Part shown: piece by piece, positions 50,921 to 64,000 of the stretch
Layout of the letters: each line of letters starts with the position of its first letter
Position numbering within the stretch: the first letter of the stretch is position 1
Position numbers and translations under genes: made by a program
The notes under the pieces: model-generated
Told to the model about the DNA's origin: nothing
Databases searched by the model: none
What the model saw: only the letters and a program-made list of their open reading frames with translations
Origin: Lethocerus indicus
Lineage: Eukaryota > Arthropoda > Insecta > Hemiptera > Belostomatidae
Length of the DNA stretch: 64,000 nt
Direction of reading: 5' to 3'
NCBI GenBank assembly: GCA_019843655.1
Contig: JACDQD010000105.1
Location: 1,116,001-1,180,000, forward strand

Positions 50921-52350
50921 GGGTATATTTCGAGCGGGACTGACGCCCATTAATAATTAATGGGAGTGAGACAAGAGAGGGAGACACAAAGTGGGGAGAG
51001 GAGCACTTTGTCGGTCCTCACCCTCACGCCCGGGGCCTCACACAAAAGGAGCCCCCTCACCCTAGCCCACTTCCTTTTGGACGCCAGTTTTTTAACAATT
51101 CATTCGCCCCAAATTGGAAACACCCCGCTACCGGCGGGCTCCAAATTGCGTCCGAACACGACTAAACAGAAACAAGGACTTAATTCTGCAGCGACTCCGA
51201 CCGGTTTGCAACTCGCAGACGAAATATTGATGAGACTAGAAGGGATTCGGTTGCATTTGCACTAACATTATTTTGGTATTTTTGACATTAAATGGTCGAA
51301 TCGACGGAAGCCGTGTTTAATCGAGTAGAAGATTGGGCAGGAAAATTCAAAATTAGAGGAAGAAAAACTTCTCCATGGAGAATTATTCATACAATGAGAG
51401 CAGAAGAGTGAAAGAAGCAGCGCTCGAGAATTTGCGGAACTTGTTTTTTTTCCCCCAGATTCATACCTACGTACGGTTAGATCGAGGGCTTTTACGGTCC
51501 TGGAACGGTTTAGAGAGCGCTCAATTTTCAAGGCTGGTATTCGCGTGCTTGACCTCAAGACAAACTGTGGGGGATTCCTTTCACATAAGCCAAACTCTAA
51601 TAAATAAAAAAACACGAAAGTACCCGATGAGTATCATGAGAATTGCACTATATGCCCAGTGAGTAAAAGGAAAGTAATGTCTAGGTTTAAAATTAGCTAG
51701 TTAAGTAAGTTTTTCCTATTCATAATGTTGATATTATTTGACCGAATGGAAATTTATTTTTTTTTGCCCTCTTTAATTAATCCAGCCACTATTTAAAAGT
51801 TAGTTTAATTTATCCAGGCGACAAATGTTCTATTTTGATGGCGACGTACAATGCATGTCATTTAGTGGCACCAACCACAAATTGAGTGTTTTTTCCAGTT
51901 TGTTATCGTTGGTACATTAATGTCTGACAAGCATAAATCCATTCTGGTGTGGGATTCATCATGCGGAAGAGCGAGGAGGATATTCGTGGGGCGTACTCGG
52001 AATCTCTTCGGAAGTCTGGCCGACGCCGTAAATCGTGAAGAGAAGTCAAATTAGGCGGAACCCGGGGCTAATCCGGCAGCCAATAAAATACCGACTCGGC
52101 GGTGAGGTTTCAATACGATAAAAGCGGTGGACACGGGTGCGAGCACGGACCGGGGGCCGACAAATCAAACCGGAAAATACAGCGGAGACATCAGCCGGCC
52201 ATCAATCACCCACTTTACGACCCCCTCGGGATTATTTCGGATTAGGCCGGATTTTATAAATTTAATTTCGTAGGGGGGTAAACGTTTACCGGTATAAATT
52301 TCGGGGAGTCGCCTACGACTCTTCGGCCGAATTGGATGTCAGCGGGCCCG
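50921..52350. other. GC-rich islands
   Basis: Islands lie at 50920-51260 and 51960-52340. Frames of up to 115 codons at 51268-51662 overlap on opposite strands and are unrecognised. A forkhead-like palindrome lies at 52277-52290. Confidence 0.4.
52277..52290. promoter_or_regulatory. Palindromic forkhead-like site
   Basis: GGTAAACGTTTACC is a perfect 14-bp palindrome made of two head-to-head GTAAAC cores, the core recognised by forkhead-family proteins. It lies inside a GC-rich island next to GGTATAAATT. Occupancy cannot be judged from sequence. Confidence 0.4.
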
Positions 52351-53740
52351 TAGAGGATTTGGGTGTCAATGTATAATTTTTCAGATAACGCTTTCATGTG
52401 CTGATTTGCTGTACATTTGCCGTTACAACCCGTACGGTATTAACGGAATAAATTTCAGAATTTATATCGGGTTGTAAACCCCACACCGACCTACACATAG
52501 TTATATACTGAACTTATATTTGAGATTAACGCGAATTAATTCAATAACGAATGAATAAGTTCACAAATTAATGTTAAAAAACTAGAATACAGACAAATTG
52601 TTTTCTGAATCCTAAATTGAGACAGTCCATCGTGATGATCTGGAGCAAGAAAAAAAATTTTGAAATTGAACCAATGAGATTTGCGGCGTCAAATATCAAC
52701 AACCTGGCGACAAGTTTAAAATGCTTAAAAAAGTTTAGTGAATTCTTAGAAACCGCATTTTTCAGTTGCGATTAAATTAAAATTTGCCCACAACACGAGA
52801 CCTTTGCCTGACCGATCGGAATGGTCCTTAACACGCGACACAGTCGTCCACACCAAATCAAAGGTCATGAAGATTGAACCGATAATAATAATAATCATAC
52901 CTTCATTCCCAATTCAAAATAATCATACAACTGAAATTGCAATATGTTTTACATTAATTGGAACTTTACTGTTTACACATTACATTCACTGTGAGGTCGA
53001 TATCAGTTCGTGTCGACCTGTCGGCACGTATGGAAAGTCTTTCTATTAATAATAGGAGATACATTTTATGTTTCGTCCCATTGATAATTATATATAGCGT
53101 ATCCGTTGCGTATAAAGCACCTTTGAAATTTCAATATCCCGGGCATATCCTTTGCATTTCATAATATATATAAAAGAAATATATTGTCCTAGCAAACAAA
53201 CTATTCTTCTGTTCCCCCCTTGGAATCTCACTCAATTTTTCCTTTCCTTCCTACGGAGATGAAAAAACATTATCGTCCTTGCACATTCGACTTCGGGTTC
53301 ATCGTTGTGCCACATTTGAAGTACGGTATTTCATTCGTTGCAAGCTTTAATAAGAAAAGGAAGAAAATGATTGAAACATTAGTAATAGTGACCGCTAATA
53401 CATATAGTGTGATATTATAATGCTGCGGTAATTAATGTGATTTGAATAATTCATTCCCTTTGTCCTTATTAGGCCGGCATATTACAAGCGAGATCTTAGT
53501 TTATTTACCTTATACGCAAAATGTTTTTTAGTCCCGACAGTAAAACTGCGAAGAAGGAGAGAGAGTGTTCAATAAATATACGGCGAAATATTTTTCTTCG
53601 AGTCGATAAAACTGTCAAATTCATCACAATTTTTTTCCTTTTGTGGAAATATCCCATTCCGAGTGCCCGTATCTCCGTCCACGTTGATAATATGAGAGAA
53701 TACAATGTTCGGAGTTGTGATTACAGAGAACTGTACATGC
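52351..53740. other. AT-rich DNA, nothing recognisable
   Basis: Small frames are present on both strands, such as 53505-53757, where the two strands are open together. There is no gene signal. Confidence 0.4.
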
Positions 53741-55700
53741 GGGTGACGCGGCTGTGATGTATGACGAGAGTTTTCCCATCGTCCCTCCACCACGCCGGGT
53801 CCGCTTTTAAATCGCGTTTTTATGCGAGCCCAAACTCCGAAAGTTGTCAAGTGGCCGGCTCGTTTTGGCGCATTCCGTCTTAATTTTATAGCGGACCGGT
53901 TCCGGTCTCCCATTCTCTTTTTTCCCGGGCTGGCCGCTTATCAAAAGGCGATTTAAATTTCTGAATCGTTTTCGAGTAAATTAGAAGAAATATTTTTCCT
54001 TGTTCTCAGACGTTTTGAATGCAGTCCAACTCCCGATCGACGGACTCGCCCCTCCGGACTCGGAATTGATGAAATTATTAAGAATGCTCAACGTTCGGTG
54101 GCTGTGGACGTTGGAGGACGGTCCCGTTGTCGGATTTTCAACGTAATTTAAGTTCCAATTTCGACAGTAAACTTTTTCATCTTAATTTTATAGGACCGGC
54201 TTTTTGGACCGTCCGTCGTGGATTATCTCCATGGCGATCGAACGAAACGCCGGTCCAGACCCAAATGTTCGAACTGACACCGTCAAGCCCACAGGATGTG
54301 GTTTCATCTCAAACGTACATCGATTTAAATTTCATTTCCTTTCTCTTTTTAGGAAGTTATAGGAATTCTTCTTCCCCTTTAATAATAAAAAATAGAGCCC
54401 CTTGACTATACCTCCAACCGTACTCCGATTGTAGGCGAGGATGAGCGGGAGGTCAAGACCCATGCCAGGTTATAATGCCGGTGATAATAGCAATAATATT
54501 CTTTATTATGATTACAACCGCACGCATTTTGCTGCGAACGGTGAAACGTATAAATACGTCACCAACTTAAAATAAACCGAGTGAGTAGAATCAACAACGA
54601 CGTTCCCTGTACTATTACACCAATGTCAACATTTATCACTCCTGGTGAAAATTCTATATAATTGTTGGAATTGCTTAAGAAATTGAAGTAAATGTTTCTC
54701 CAAGTGCCTGCACTGATGACTGCAACCAGCGATGGATTTGAAAGAGGCCCGTTTTTGAACATTTTACCTGGCCAGTTATGCAAATTTTGATTCAGATCGA
54801 ATGGCCAATCCGGTGGTTAATTTCAAACCTTATTTTATGAACCAGCATCGAATTACGGGTGGCTCGCAAATTGCCCGCAAATTCCGCCTATTATCCTATT
54901 AAATTTAAATACAATCGATCCATTTCCCCTTCCTGGCTTTCTAAATTCCCACTATATTATTCCCTCATACTCGGGGCCGTTTACCTCGTTCTGTAAAAAG
55001 CTATCGAACGCCGCAGTCGTCGAACTAATACTGTCTTCTTAATCTAAAATGAATCGGGTTTTCCGTTCATCATCTGCTAATTTTTGTATCGATATCTCCA
55101 GAAATAAATATTAAATAGGATGACGAGAGCTCGAAAATGGTGTATCCGTCAAAATCCGGCAAGATTTAGCGAATGTTAATCTAAGGGGACAACAATCGGA
55201 GGTACGGCCGCCGCCCAATGGGACCTGATGAAGAGTTATAGGGCGTGGTGATAGCCATACTGGCGGCCCCCGGGTTACTATGCTAAGAGGGGACGATTAA
55301 ACGACAGGGCGTGGGACTAACAATCGGCGAGGGCGAGGGGCGAAACGGCATCGATCACCGCCGCGCGACTCCCCCGAATACATTACATGAGCCGGACCGG
55401 GACCTGGACCGCCGTCATTACCATAAATTAATAATAAGAGAAAGGCGCGGACCTCCGCCTTCTAATTCTTCCGCGCCGCCCTCTCCCATGGGAGGACAAT
55501 GGCGGAAACCACTCTTTAATTTGCCAGCTATTAATCAGAGTCGAATAAAAATACACAGTGGGCACCGAATTATTAATCGCTTCCTCCTCCCACGCCGTTT
55601 TGTCTCAATTTAAATCATTTTATTTCGATAAATGCCGCCCGCTGCGAATATATTCATCGGGCGTGCGTGGAATTGTATCGGAGCGTAATTTATTACTATT
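53741..55700. other. GC-rich islands
   Basis: Islands lie at 53740-54330 and 55190-55690, with AT-rich DNA between them. The 114-codon minus frame at 53569-53913 and the 100-codon plus frame at 55311-55613 coincide with the islands and show no domain. Confidence 0.4.
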
Positions 55701-57847
55701 GACATTAACCACGATTGCTTTAAATAATAGATGTTACGGTAACAAAATTTAACAGTATAATTAAGTCAACGACAATGTTATTTATTTCACACGAGTGTTC
55801 CGAAATTTTATTTTCATCGTCATTACTTATAGACAAAGTATCTGCTATGCCGCAAATATTTTCTTGAGATAATTTTTTGTGAATTCGTGACGAGCATTTA
55901 TTCTGTAAATTTCGAGAACATTTGACCATTAACAGTTATAATATAGACTATAATTCGGAGTACATCATTTTGAGGTCAACAGTAATGCTTAGGGATGGAT
56001 ATTGTGCGGTCTTCCGAGGGCTGCCTGTTCATAAGGTACATAAATCTCATTTGACAGGTTCTTAAAAAAAAATAATATGCCGTAATAAAGCGAAACATTT
56101 GGTCTATCATTTTCCTTTCACCTATTAGACACGCTCGTAGTTTCTGCTCATAACATATTTACAGGTTTTTAGAGAACGGACACTTGGGGGAATAAATTTT
56201 CAAGAGGTGATCGAACCGGTCGGCTGAGATTTGATTGTCTGAGGCTTAATTTGACGGGCGGGCACATCTCCCCGATATATTATTATTGGTCCCGTTTCAA
56301 TGGTTCGGACAGGCGTCTCGGCCTTTTTTACTGGCAAATAAAAACACGATTCGTCTCCCTTCGAAGGACCGAGAAATGCAAATTCCTCTTCCAGAAATAG
56401 ATGAAAAAAGTATACGGGGCAAAGGGAATGGTTCCCAGTCGATCGCGCCATCGGTATTTCATACCGATTGTAATTATACAGATGAAAGAAACAACGCTCA
56501 AGTCTTTTAATTAAAGAACTTGGTCGGACAGTTTGACAGGCCAAATGGAAGACAGAAATAATGGGCATCTCCTCGATCACTGTCAGCAGACTACTTACGC
56601 CCAAAAAAATTGTCATTTATTTTCGACTAAACGACACAATGTACCTGTCTAAAATATTCATTTTTGATTCTATTCTCAGGAAAAAGCTGAATACCGGATC
56701 TACTGCCGTTAATTACACGCCAATTTACTGTCGCTACTAATAATTTAGACAAATATTTGTACGAATTACAATTTAACTCATATTTAAATACGTTTTACTC
56801 TAGAGATGTGTTTTTCGAGATATTAAATAAATACGACGATACGAATTGTTATAAATGAGTATGCAATGAATGTTTAAGAATGTCACAATGTTTCGCCAAA
56901 ATCGCTATCCCGGATGTCGGAAACATATATTAATATAACGTACTGATTTTACGAATTACGAATTGCATCTTTTAACATCTTTTACTAAGAAGAGATCTTA
57001 AACAAGAAGCAATTTTCTACCAAGTGTATGTGAAGATTGGGGTTATATCTGTCGCACTAAATGACAAGTTACATAAAGCGCTGCAAAACGCGACTTCAGG
57101 AAAACACTCACAAATGCATACAAAGTTGATTACGTATCTTCAATTAAAACGGCTCTTGTGTGTTGTGGTGAAGATGTAAGGTATATAATCCGGTTCCTGC
57201 CAGAACAAGATCCACTATCGGGTATCGACGCTATTAAATAAGGAGAAGAAGGGGAAAGGGCGGCTTACAAGAGACCCACGTGTAACCCGAGCATTCAACA
57301 CAGAACTGAACACCGCGTCTAGTTTTATCTGTCGGTTCCGATCTACCTTCGGTTGAATCCACCTCCACTAACTGATACCCTCTCACACAACCCCGTATAA
57401 TATTACATAGGTCATAAAAGAAAATATCAAACATACAAGAAATAAGGTTCCAGTAATTACTTAATTAAAGAGCTAAATAAGGCCCAACGTGAGAAGAAAT
57501 TGAATTAAGATACATCCACTAAAATGTGTTTCGGTTATTAAGCCCAATTATAAGCTAGCCTTAATATATCATAACTATTGTACTGACGGTATATTCCATT
57601 GTACAGGTTTGTTTTATTTGTGCATGTCCTATTAAAATACAATAGCGTCCAGAAGCTATACAAGGAATAAATAACTCTACCATAGTGACAAATACAAATT
57701 TCGGGTTCCTCCCAGACTAATCGGGAGTTAAATTTGGAACAAGCTAATACAAAGTAGTCCTGTTTTGATACAACGAACTAAAATAAAGAAGTTCGTTTAC
57801 CAAAATTTTAAACAAATAATTAGCTTTCGAAGCGCAATAACTCTGGG

Positions 57848-57850
<3 letters not shown>
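55701..57850. other. AT-rich DNA
   Basis: The 138-codon minus frame at 56200-56616 overlaps a 74-codon plus frame; neither is recognised. There is nothing else of note before the TA repeat. Confidence 0.4.

Positions 57851-57897
<47 letters not shown>
57851..57897 (+). repeat. (AT)n microsatellite
   Basis: A perfect AT run of 47 bp, the longest simple repeat in the window. Confidence 0.95.
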
Positions 57898-57901
<4 letters not shown>

Positions 57902-60640
57902 TCGTAAAAAATGTTTATGCAGAGCTAACAAAACCGGATCAAACGAAACGTAAATTTCCATACGAATATCGTCCCAGTAAATTCCATATTTATACGGCGG
58001 GCTCTAAATGATATCTAAAACTCTAATTCATGCGGAACTCCACAATATTTTTGTCAGGAATAAGTCGATTTCGATGTTGGCTCCGCCCGAACTTTTTAAA
58101 TATTCAACAAGCGGCGCATAGCACGCCCTCAAAAATTGGAACGTCCCCTTCTGCATAATAGTCGCATTTAAAAAGAAATACAGTCCAAATTCTACCATTA
58201 TATCCAATGAACCGAATAAATTGCTTTTGTCCCCCCATTCAACTCTCGTCCTACAGGCCATTTTGCAGCGTGCGTGTTATGCCCTGCCGCGTTTAGACTG
58301 ATAAGTGTTGTTCCAAATATCTGAAAACCAGATGTATATTCTGTTCCAATATTGCTAAAGATCAACAAGAATAAAACGCGGCAGTGTTCAAACATAAATT
58401 TCACAACCTGTACAAAATAGATCAAAATTCGTGCATAATTGCACTGGAAAATGGCGGTACACAATTCAGTTTTCTCACTTTTACTGCTTATTATAAAATT
58501 AGTCTGTTTGTGAAATTCATGAGGGATGCTTGACGGATATTATAGAAAAATGTTGGATCCCGGAATGTTTACTGGATTTAATAAAGCGGAACATACAATG
58601 CAATATTATTCCAGGACAGGCACAGTAATACCACGATCGTGAAAACAATACCGCCGACAATAACGGCTCAGAGAGATGATTCACAAGAGAATCACCGTTG
58701 TTAAACCGAATATTACATTTATGGAAGTATCATAAAACTGAGTGATGGTTCTCGGCTCGTCGGAGGGGAAGGAACATGAACCCTCTGGAAAAGGCGATTA
58801 CTATCCACGGCCTTTACTTTTGATAAACGAGTGCCGGGCCATCAGCCGACAATAATACTCGTATAACAAACCCTGCGAGGACATTTTTGAAATCATTATT
58901 GAATGAAAAACATCCAGGAACGATAATCAAGTATGACATTTCTTAAATACTGAAATAAAGAAGCACGTTATATTGAAGCCCACAACTAATGTAATGCTAG
59001 TGCCGATGGAAAGTAGCGAAACCTAAGAAGCAGGAGGAGTGATGTTATACATAAAACGAATGATGTAAATTGAGTATATTATGAGCAATATTTTTTTCTA
59101 CAATATTAATTGCAAAGAGTACAAGAGAGGAAACACTGACGGTGATAAGAATCTTCACGTGTAAATGTAGACTGTTAATCATGTGGGCATGGTATGCTCG
59201 AGTGTGAGTTGAATTCGGGGGGGCCCTGGCGTGAGCCCTTGTCGTGACCCCCGCCGCACAAACCAATTCCCCCGACCTCCGAACGAAGATAAACGAAACG
59301 CGATAGTTTTTCCGAAAGGCCCCAAAACGCCATTTGAAAGGCGAACATCGCGCATATCGGCCTATCGCATTGCGGATACGTAATGGTATTTTCGGGCGGT
59401 TAAAGGCTCCATTTCCGCAGCACCGAGCGTTGAAAGAACGAACGGTTTTAATCTTGCCCCGCACAATATACTTACGCCCTCAGTTATATTCAAAATCTAT
59501 CCAGCCCAAACGATTTTCTATAGTGAGTATATAAAATAACCAATCCTAATATTTGATATTCGTTAAAAACATTTTCTATAATAAAATTATATTTGAGAGA
59601 CCCTTCTGAATTATCACCAGATATAACTGGTTATATGGAAAGAATAGCCTTATGCAAGTTACAGGCCTTATCCGACTGAAATACGCATAAATTTATTACA
59701 AACTTACGAAAGAGATAAAAAAGGGCACGCTATTACTGTATTAAAAACGGTATGGCTCGTCTCTATGATCTATTTCTGTAGCCATTTCACGATGAGCTAT
59801 TTCTTAGCAGACAGACCTCTTAAATTATATCTGATATACGACCGCAGGTTCCATTCTGTAATTGAAATCTCTGTAAAAGGGCACGGTTTAATCGTGCACA
59901 TTTATCCGCTCCCGACGTAAAATATCGTTAGCGCGTATATTGTGTCCGGTCCTTGTCGTTCGCCCACGGCGCCCAAAAGTGGCGTAGGACAATTATAAAA
60001 ATGATAAACTTCAGTAAATTACCAGAACGGAAAGATTTTGAATAGGTAATTTATTTGAAATTATATGAGGCCTAATTTGCATTTTGAGAAAAGTTAATCA
60101 TTCGCTGACCCTCCACAATTTTCAATAACAGTATGGCACGACTGAGGAATTTCGCCCACATTATTTCCTTGCACGATAAAAAATCTCGCATAACCATGGG
60201 AATAAATCTGTGGTTATGTTACAAATATAAAATTACAATCTAGACTTAGAACACCCCATGTTACTTTACTAGTGATGCAGAGAAGAAGAAACATGTCGAT
60301 CACCAGGATATTCTAACGACAGGATTTTTTTATTAATTCCTATATGTTAAGCCGACGGTCATTAATCATGGGTCCTATGCGTCTGAAGACATTTAATGAA
60401 CAAGGGCCTCAGGGACAATAACCCGTTAGGTGTGCAGCAATAATTTTAGAAGGCCTAAAATTCTTTTTGGAAATCAATCAACATTAATGAGCCTACCTGA
60501 TTTAAGAAGACACGAGATTATTTCCTTTAAACGATATTAGAGTAATGAGATTAGCATCTTATGTTCGCAGCTCAAAAGACTCCAAGAATGTTTTCTTATC
60601 TCAGTCTAGGCAGATGGAAGAAAATGCAAATCCGCCTTTA
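57898..60640. other. Mixed non-coding DNA
   Basis: A GC-richer patch at 59200-59460 coincides with a 139-codon minus frame (59045-59464) and a 66-codon plus frame; the minus product ends in AT-driven hydrophobic residues and is unrecognised. Small GC-rich patches lie near 58740-58860 and 59900-59980. Confidence 0.4.
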
Positions 60641-61000
60641 GTTGGGCCGAGTAGGAGCCGGCTCTGAAAGCCTAGCGAATTCAAAGCTTAAATCGGTAGA
60701 GACAATCCGTCAGAGGGGGCTTTGACCCTGGCCGATGCCGAAAAATAAACGACGCGTCCTCTCCCCCCTCCTCTATTCGAGAGGGACTCAAAGCTCTGAA
60801 CCGACATCCAGCCGTCCCTAATGAAGTTATTTTTACATCTAATTACCGATTAAACCCGTCTCGAGGTGTCGGACCGCTCGAAATTCACCCGGTCCGCTCT
60901 TTCTCAGATGGGAATCTTAATTGCGCACCGACGGCCTCGTCGGCTCCCGATTCTACGAGTACATGCCGGCGATTGTTTGAACATTTTTTAAATATCTTGA
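60641..61000. other. GC-rich island with hairpin
   Basis: The island contains homeodomain-type TAATGAAGTTATT and CTAATTACCGATTA text in its AT-rich centre. A hairpin CCGACG/CGTCGG with a four-base loop lies at about 60925-60940. No frame crosses it. It resembles the other enhancer-like islands. Confidence 0.4.
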
Positions 61001-62390
61001 TCATTCAAGACCAAAAAATTCATTTTGTCCCGGCAGCATATGGCTGTCCATCAGAAGCCTTCTTTTTGTGTCCAAATTCTAGTAAAAGCAAATTAAAAGA
61101 AGACTTCGTTCATCCTATTAGAATCACATTGGTTTAGTCTGCTATTATTGATTTATAAAGTTTTCCTCAGTAAATGTAAACATTTCAAAAGTAACTGTTC
61201 TCTAACCCGAGAGTTTATACATATAAAGAAAAATGTACTGGATACTCTCTGGCTCCTGTCATACCTCTTTCGTACAAAGAACACTACAATGAAATGGAGA
61301 ATTTCGGTGACATACACATGCGCAATTCCGGGCCTGTACGAATAAGAATAATTTATATAGGGATGTATTAGGACGTGGTTAATTCTGTACCTTTTTATGT
61401 ATCAAAAATGCACGACTTACTTTTTTTATAATCACGGATACTCATTTTTAAGGAGGCCAAGATTAATTATTAATTCAGTTACTCATTAAAATTTGTGAGC
61501 CGTTTTGAGTACTTGCCATTTTTTTTGGTACGGACACACTACTAATTATGAATGTAATAAAAGCAGAAATGAATTCACCACTTAAAAAAATATACAATCT
61601 GACTCACATTAGCCACTTAATAGAAATTTCGAGCTCTAAATTAAAAATAATTATTCTTTACGGTGTAATTATTTTGACGGTAATATTTTTAAAATGGTAT
61701 TTCATTGTTTCCGGATACTTAGTGAAGAATGCCTTAATACTAATTTTTGATTTTATAAACCCTGACTGATGATATTCAAGCCCAAGAAACCTCTCGTTCG
61801 TAAATAGCACGATTGGATTGTTTTCCTCAAGATCATTTAATTCCTACCTGAACTAACAATTTTCATTTGTTCTCTAATGTTCTCCGGAGTGTACTATATG
61901 ATGACAGAAATTGTGTTTTAGTTTTAACTACATTTCTTGTTTACATTTACACCATCCTCATATCCAGAATTCATTTAGCGGCGAAATATATTTCAGTTGA
62001 GATTTTGAATGTAGGTAAACCAGATGGAAGAATCTCCCTCAACCGAGGGAAATAAACTGCGGTTAAATAAATACATATTTAATTTATTTGGTTTGTAGCG
62101 ATTATTTGCTGTTGGCGTGGCTCAACAACCAAACAGAAGAGATTACACGCTGTAAAAAAAGCAAATTCTGTATGCAGCGCCGGTGAAAGTTTACTGCAAT
62201 AATTAAGACCGTGTCGCAATAATTGCGGAGTTACTTGAAAAGCAATTGTAGGCAATTCGGAGGAAAATGAAACCGACATGCAGTTCAAAAGCCGCGCACA
62301 ATAAGGACGCGATTATAATTCATTCGAAAAGACTTTAAAAAAAAAATAAAAAATGCACGGGCCACAAAATATGCAAAATGTGATTGTGAG
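61001..62390. other. AT-rich DNA, nothing recognisable
   Basis: Frames of 62-73 codons are present, with no codon bias or recognised product. Confidence 0.45.
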
Positions 62391-62830
62391 ACAATAGCGG
62401 AGAGGTCGGTGCCGGGGCCGGGCAACAGATCATACCCGAATGAATTTATATTTCCCGGAGAGAAAAAGGGAGGAAAGCACTATAGGTTGGACGTATTTAG
62501 GGTTTCCACGTCCTCGTATATCCTCCAACCAACCCCGAACAGCAAATCATACTTCCTGTCTCGGTCGCGCAAACCGGAAGCTTTCGAGAGAAGTCACAAC
62601 TCACTCGTCCGGGAGCGAGTCCAACGTTTATCGGAGACAACCGTGGTTTGTCAGGTTTTAAATCGTAATAAACGTATTCGAGAGCGTCGACTCTATACTA
62701 TCCAGTCAGTCATAGATTGGCCACAGCTCCTGAAATCGACGGTTAACAACCAAACGAATTGCTATTGTCACAGTTTAGTAACAATGCTGGCAGGTTCCAT
62801 GCTTTATTACTGTAGTAAATAGCAATGGCC
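62391..62830. other. GC-richer island
   Basis: A 137-codon plus frame (62409-62822) starts at a non-ATG codon, is basic, and has a competing 73-codon plus frame. No domain is visible, so it is treated as a chance frame in an island. Confidence 0.35.
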
Positions 62831-64000
62831 CGGCACCGAAACATGTTAGCAGGAAACAAGTTAGTAGGGGACAAATAGTGTTGAACAAAGATTCAGTGCG
62901 AAAGTAAAATTTTAACCTGTAAAATCAAGTAGCTCACGTGACTAATGGTATTGAGTGAGTCAGAGCAAAGGACACGAGACAGGAGGGTCAGACACTCTAG
63001 ACCTTTCACGCTAACAGAAACAAGGTCGTTGGCTAAAGTTCAGTGGTTAGAATTGCAATTAGCCCCGCTCTAGTTTTATTATCCGTTTTATTACGACTAT
63101 GTAATGTGTACGTAATGCGACTATGACTAACCGTAGAGGGATTCGACCCTCATTTTGTCCTGAGTTTAGACGTGGGTCTTACGAGTGCTTGAAAAATTCA
63201 CTCTGGAGAATAATTTAATTCTGAAAATTGAAACGAAAATCCTGTTCAGATTGTAATCTACGCCCGGCTTCAGGGGATAGGCCCGTAGAATCTCAGATAA
63301 AATCGCGAAAGCGCAAGAAACATGCCGGAGAGCTCGCTCCTCCCTTATCAGTGCCATATTTGTCGCCCCAGGATATCTGATCGTTGGATTGCCATTTTCA
63401 GCTTACCAAAGCTCGTTGCCAACCGACCCCCATTTTCTTTCAGTACCCCGACATTCTTGCCGTCGTATAACGTCGACTTTTGTCTTATCATATTATGTTA
63501 ATATTGATATAATACCATACACAACGAATGTATAATATTTCGTCAAAACAATTATAATAAGAATTTAGTAATGCTTGGCTATTTCTCGCTGACAGTATCG
63601 AAATTAGACGGTGAAACTAACATAACATTTTCATGTAGTTGCTGTTAACACAAAAGAGTATTCAAATTTTTCATCAAAGGAAACAAAACAAGCGGTTGTT
63701 CAGATTTTAAGCGTAAATCCGACCACATAACTTTACCATTATTATTCATAATGCTGCTGAAGACATAGCTAATAAATAGCTATTACGCCATTAAGGATTA
63801 TGACTGAGCATAAATAAGCATGTTTCACAATTCAGGCGATAATTTTAGGTACGGCGTTGCACGCAAAATCCGGGAAGGGAGACGAATCAGAACGAATTCG
63901 ATTCAATCAAAAATAGACTTTGGCACTATAAAATAGTTACGAAGCTCACTCATTTCATCATCACTAATTAAAACCAACAGTGCTATAAATACGGGCTACG
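62831..64000. other. Non-coding DNA to the end of the window
   Basis: A tRNA-T-arm-like hairpin at 63136-63151 is not part of a cloverleaf. The rest is AT-rich with no gene signal. Confidence 0.4.

Noticed and set aside
56200..56616. 138-codon minus-strand frame
   Set aside because: Antisense frame also open; no domain or codon bias.
59045..59464. 139-codon minus-strand frame with a hydrophobic C-terminal part
   Set aside because: First half follows a GC-rich island and second half an AT-rich tract; the hydrophobic part is explained by AT-rich codons.
1028..60631. Eight ATGCAAAT octamers on both strands (POU sites)
   Set aside because: Roughly four are expected by chance at this composition; the excess is too small to claim.
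62409..62822. 137-codon plus-strand frame
   Set aside because: Starts at a non-ATG codon, has a competing overlapping frame, and no domain.
63136..63151. tRNA T-arm-like hairpin (GAGGG, loop ATTCGA, CCCTC)
   Set aside because: Loop is one base short and no D arm, anticodon arm or acceptor stem fits around it.
1..64000. Hox-cluster microRNAs (miR-10, iab-4/iab-8), homeodomain exons, reverse transcriptase or transposase motifs, CRISPR arrays
   Set aside because: Looked for by reading both strands and all listed frames; none was seen.

Overview
The window looks like a gene-poor stretch of an arthropod, most likely insect, nuclear genome. By eye it is AT-rich. CpG is not depleted. The longest open frame in 64 kb is 144 codons. 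No frame shows a family domain I recognise, and there are no bacterial operons, rRNA genes, standard tRNA genes or CRISPR arrays. A stop rate of about 7% per codon in such DNA makes one or a few open frames of 120-145 codons expected by chance, so I do not call the long frames genes. The taxon and the neighbouring gene cannot be named from this sequence alone.

The layout is a mosaic. AT-rich stretches alternate with 200-900 bp islands of higher GC (main ones near 100-390, 830-1135, 2520-2850, 3540-3790, 6130-6520, 8330-8720, 9160-10150, 11140-11700, 13200-13870, 16880-17450, 20400-20750, 22500-22800, 32220-32570, 33010-34130, 34880-35660, 37050-37790, 41120-42120, 48000-49130, 49370-49710, 50920-52340, 53740-54330, 55190-55690, 60650-60990, 62390-62800). 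The islands lack long frames and hold AT-core homeodomain-like words inside GC-rich text. This fits conserved non-coding (enhancer-like) blocks in the regulatory domain or a giant intron of a developmental gene. That reading is an inference; comparison with other species would test it.

The strongest structured signals are two diverged direct duplications of such islands (2698-2826 with 3658-3790, and 41146-41313 with 41844-42013), and a weaker pair (27014-27066 with 29685-29735). The best coding candidate is a short exon with GC-ending codons on the minus strand at 37426-37530, ending in a strong splice donor. A frame-compatible downstream exon may lie at 37072-37272. Weaker exon candidates lie at 20406-20600 (+), 48881-49014 (-) and 38427-38684 (+), and a TATA-plus-donor first-exon candidate lies at 9761-9881 (+).

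Mobile DNA is sparse: one hAT-type MITE (28409-28620) and one tRNA-derived SINE fragment (25830-25920). There are several microsatellites, some long perfect palindromes, two copies of the palindromic decamer TCTCGCGAGA, and a 13-base match to mature miR-124 whose hairpin is unconvincing.
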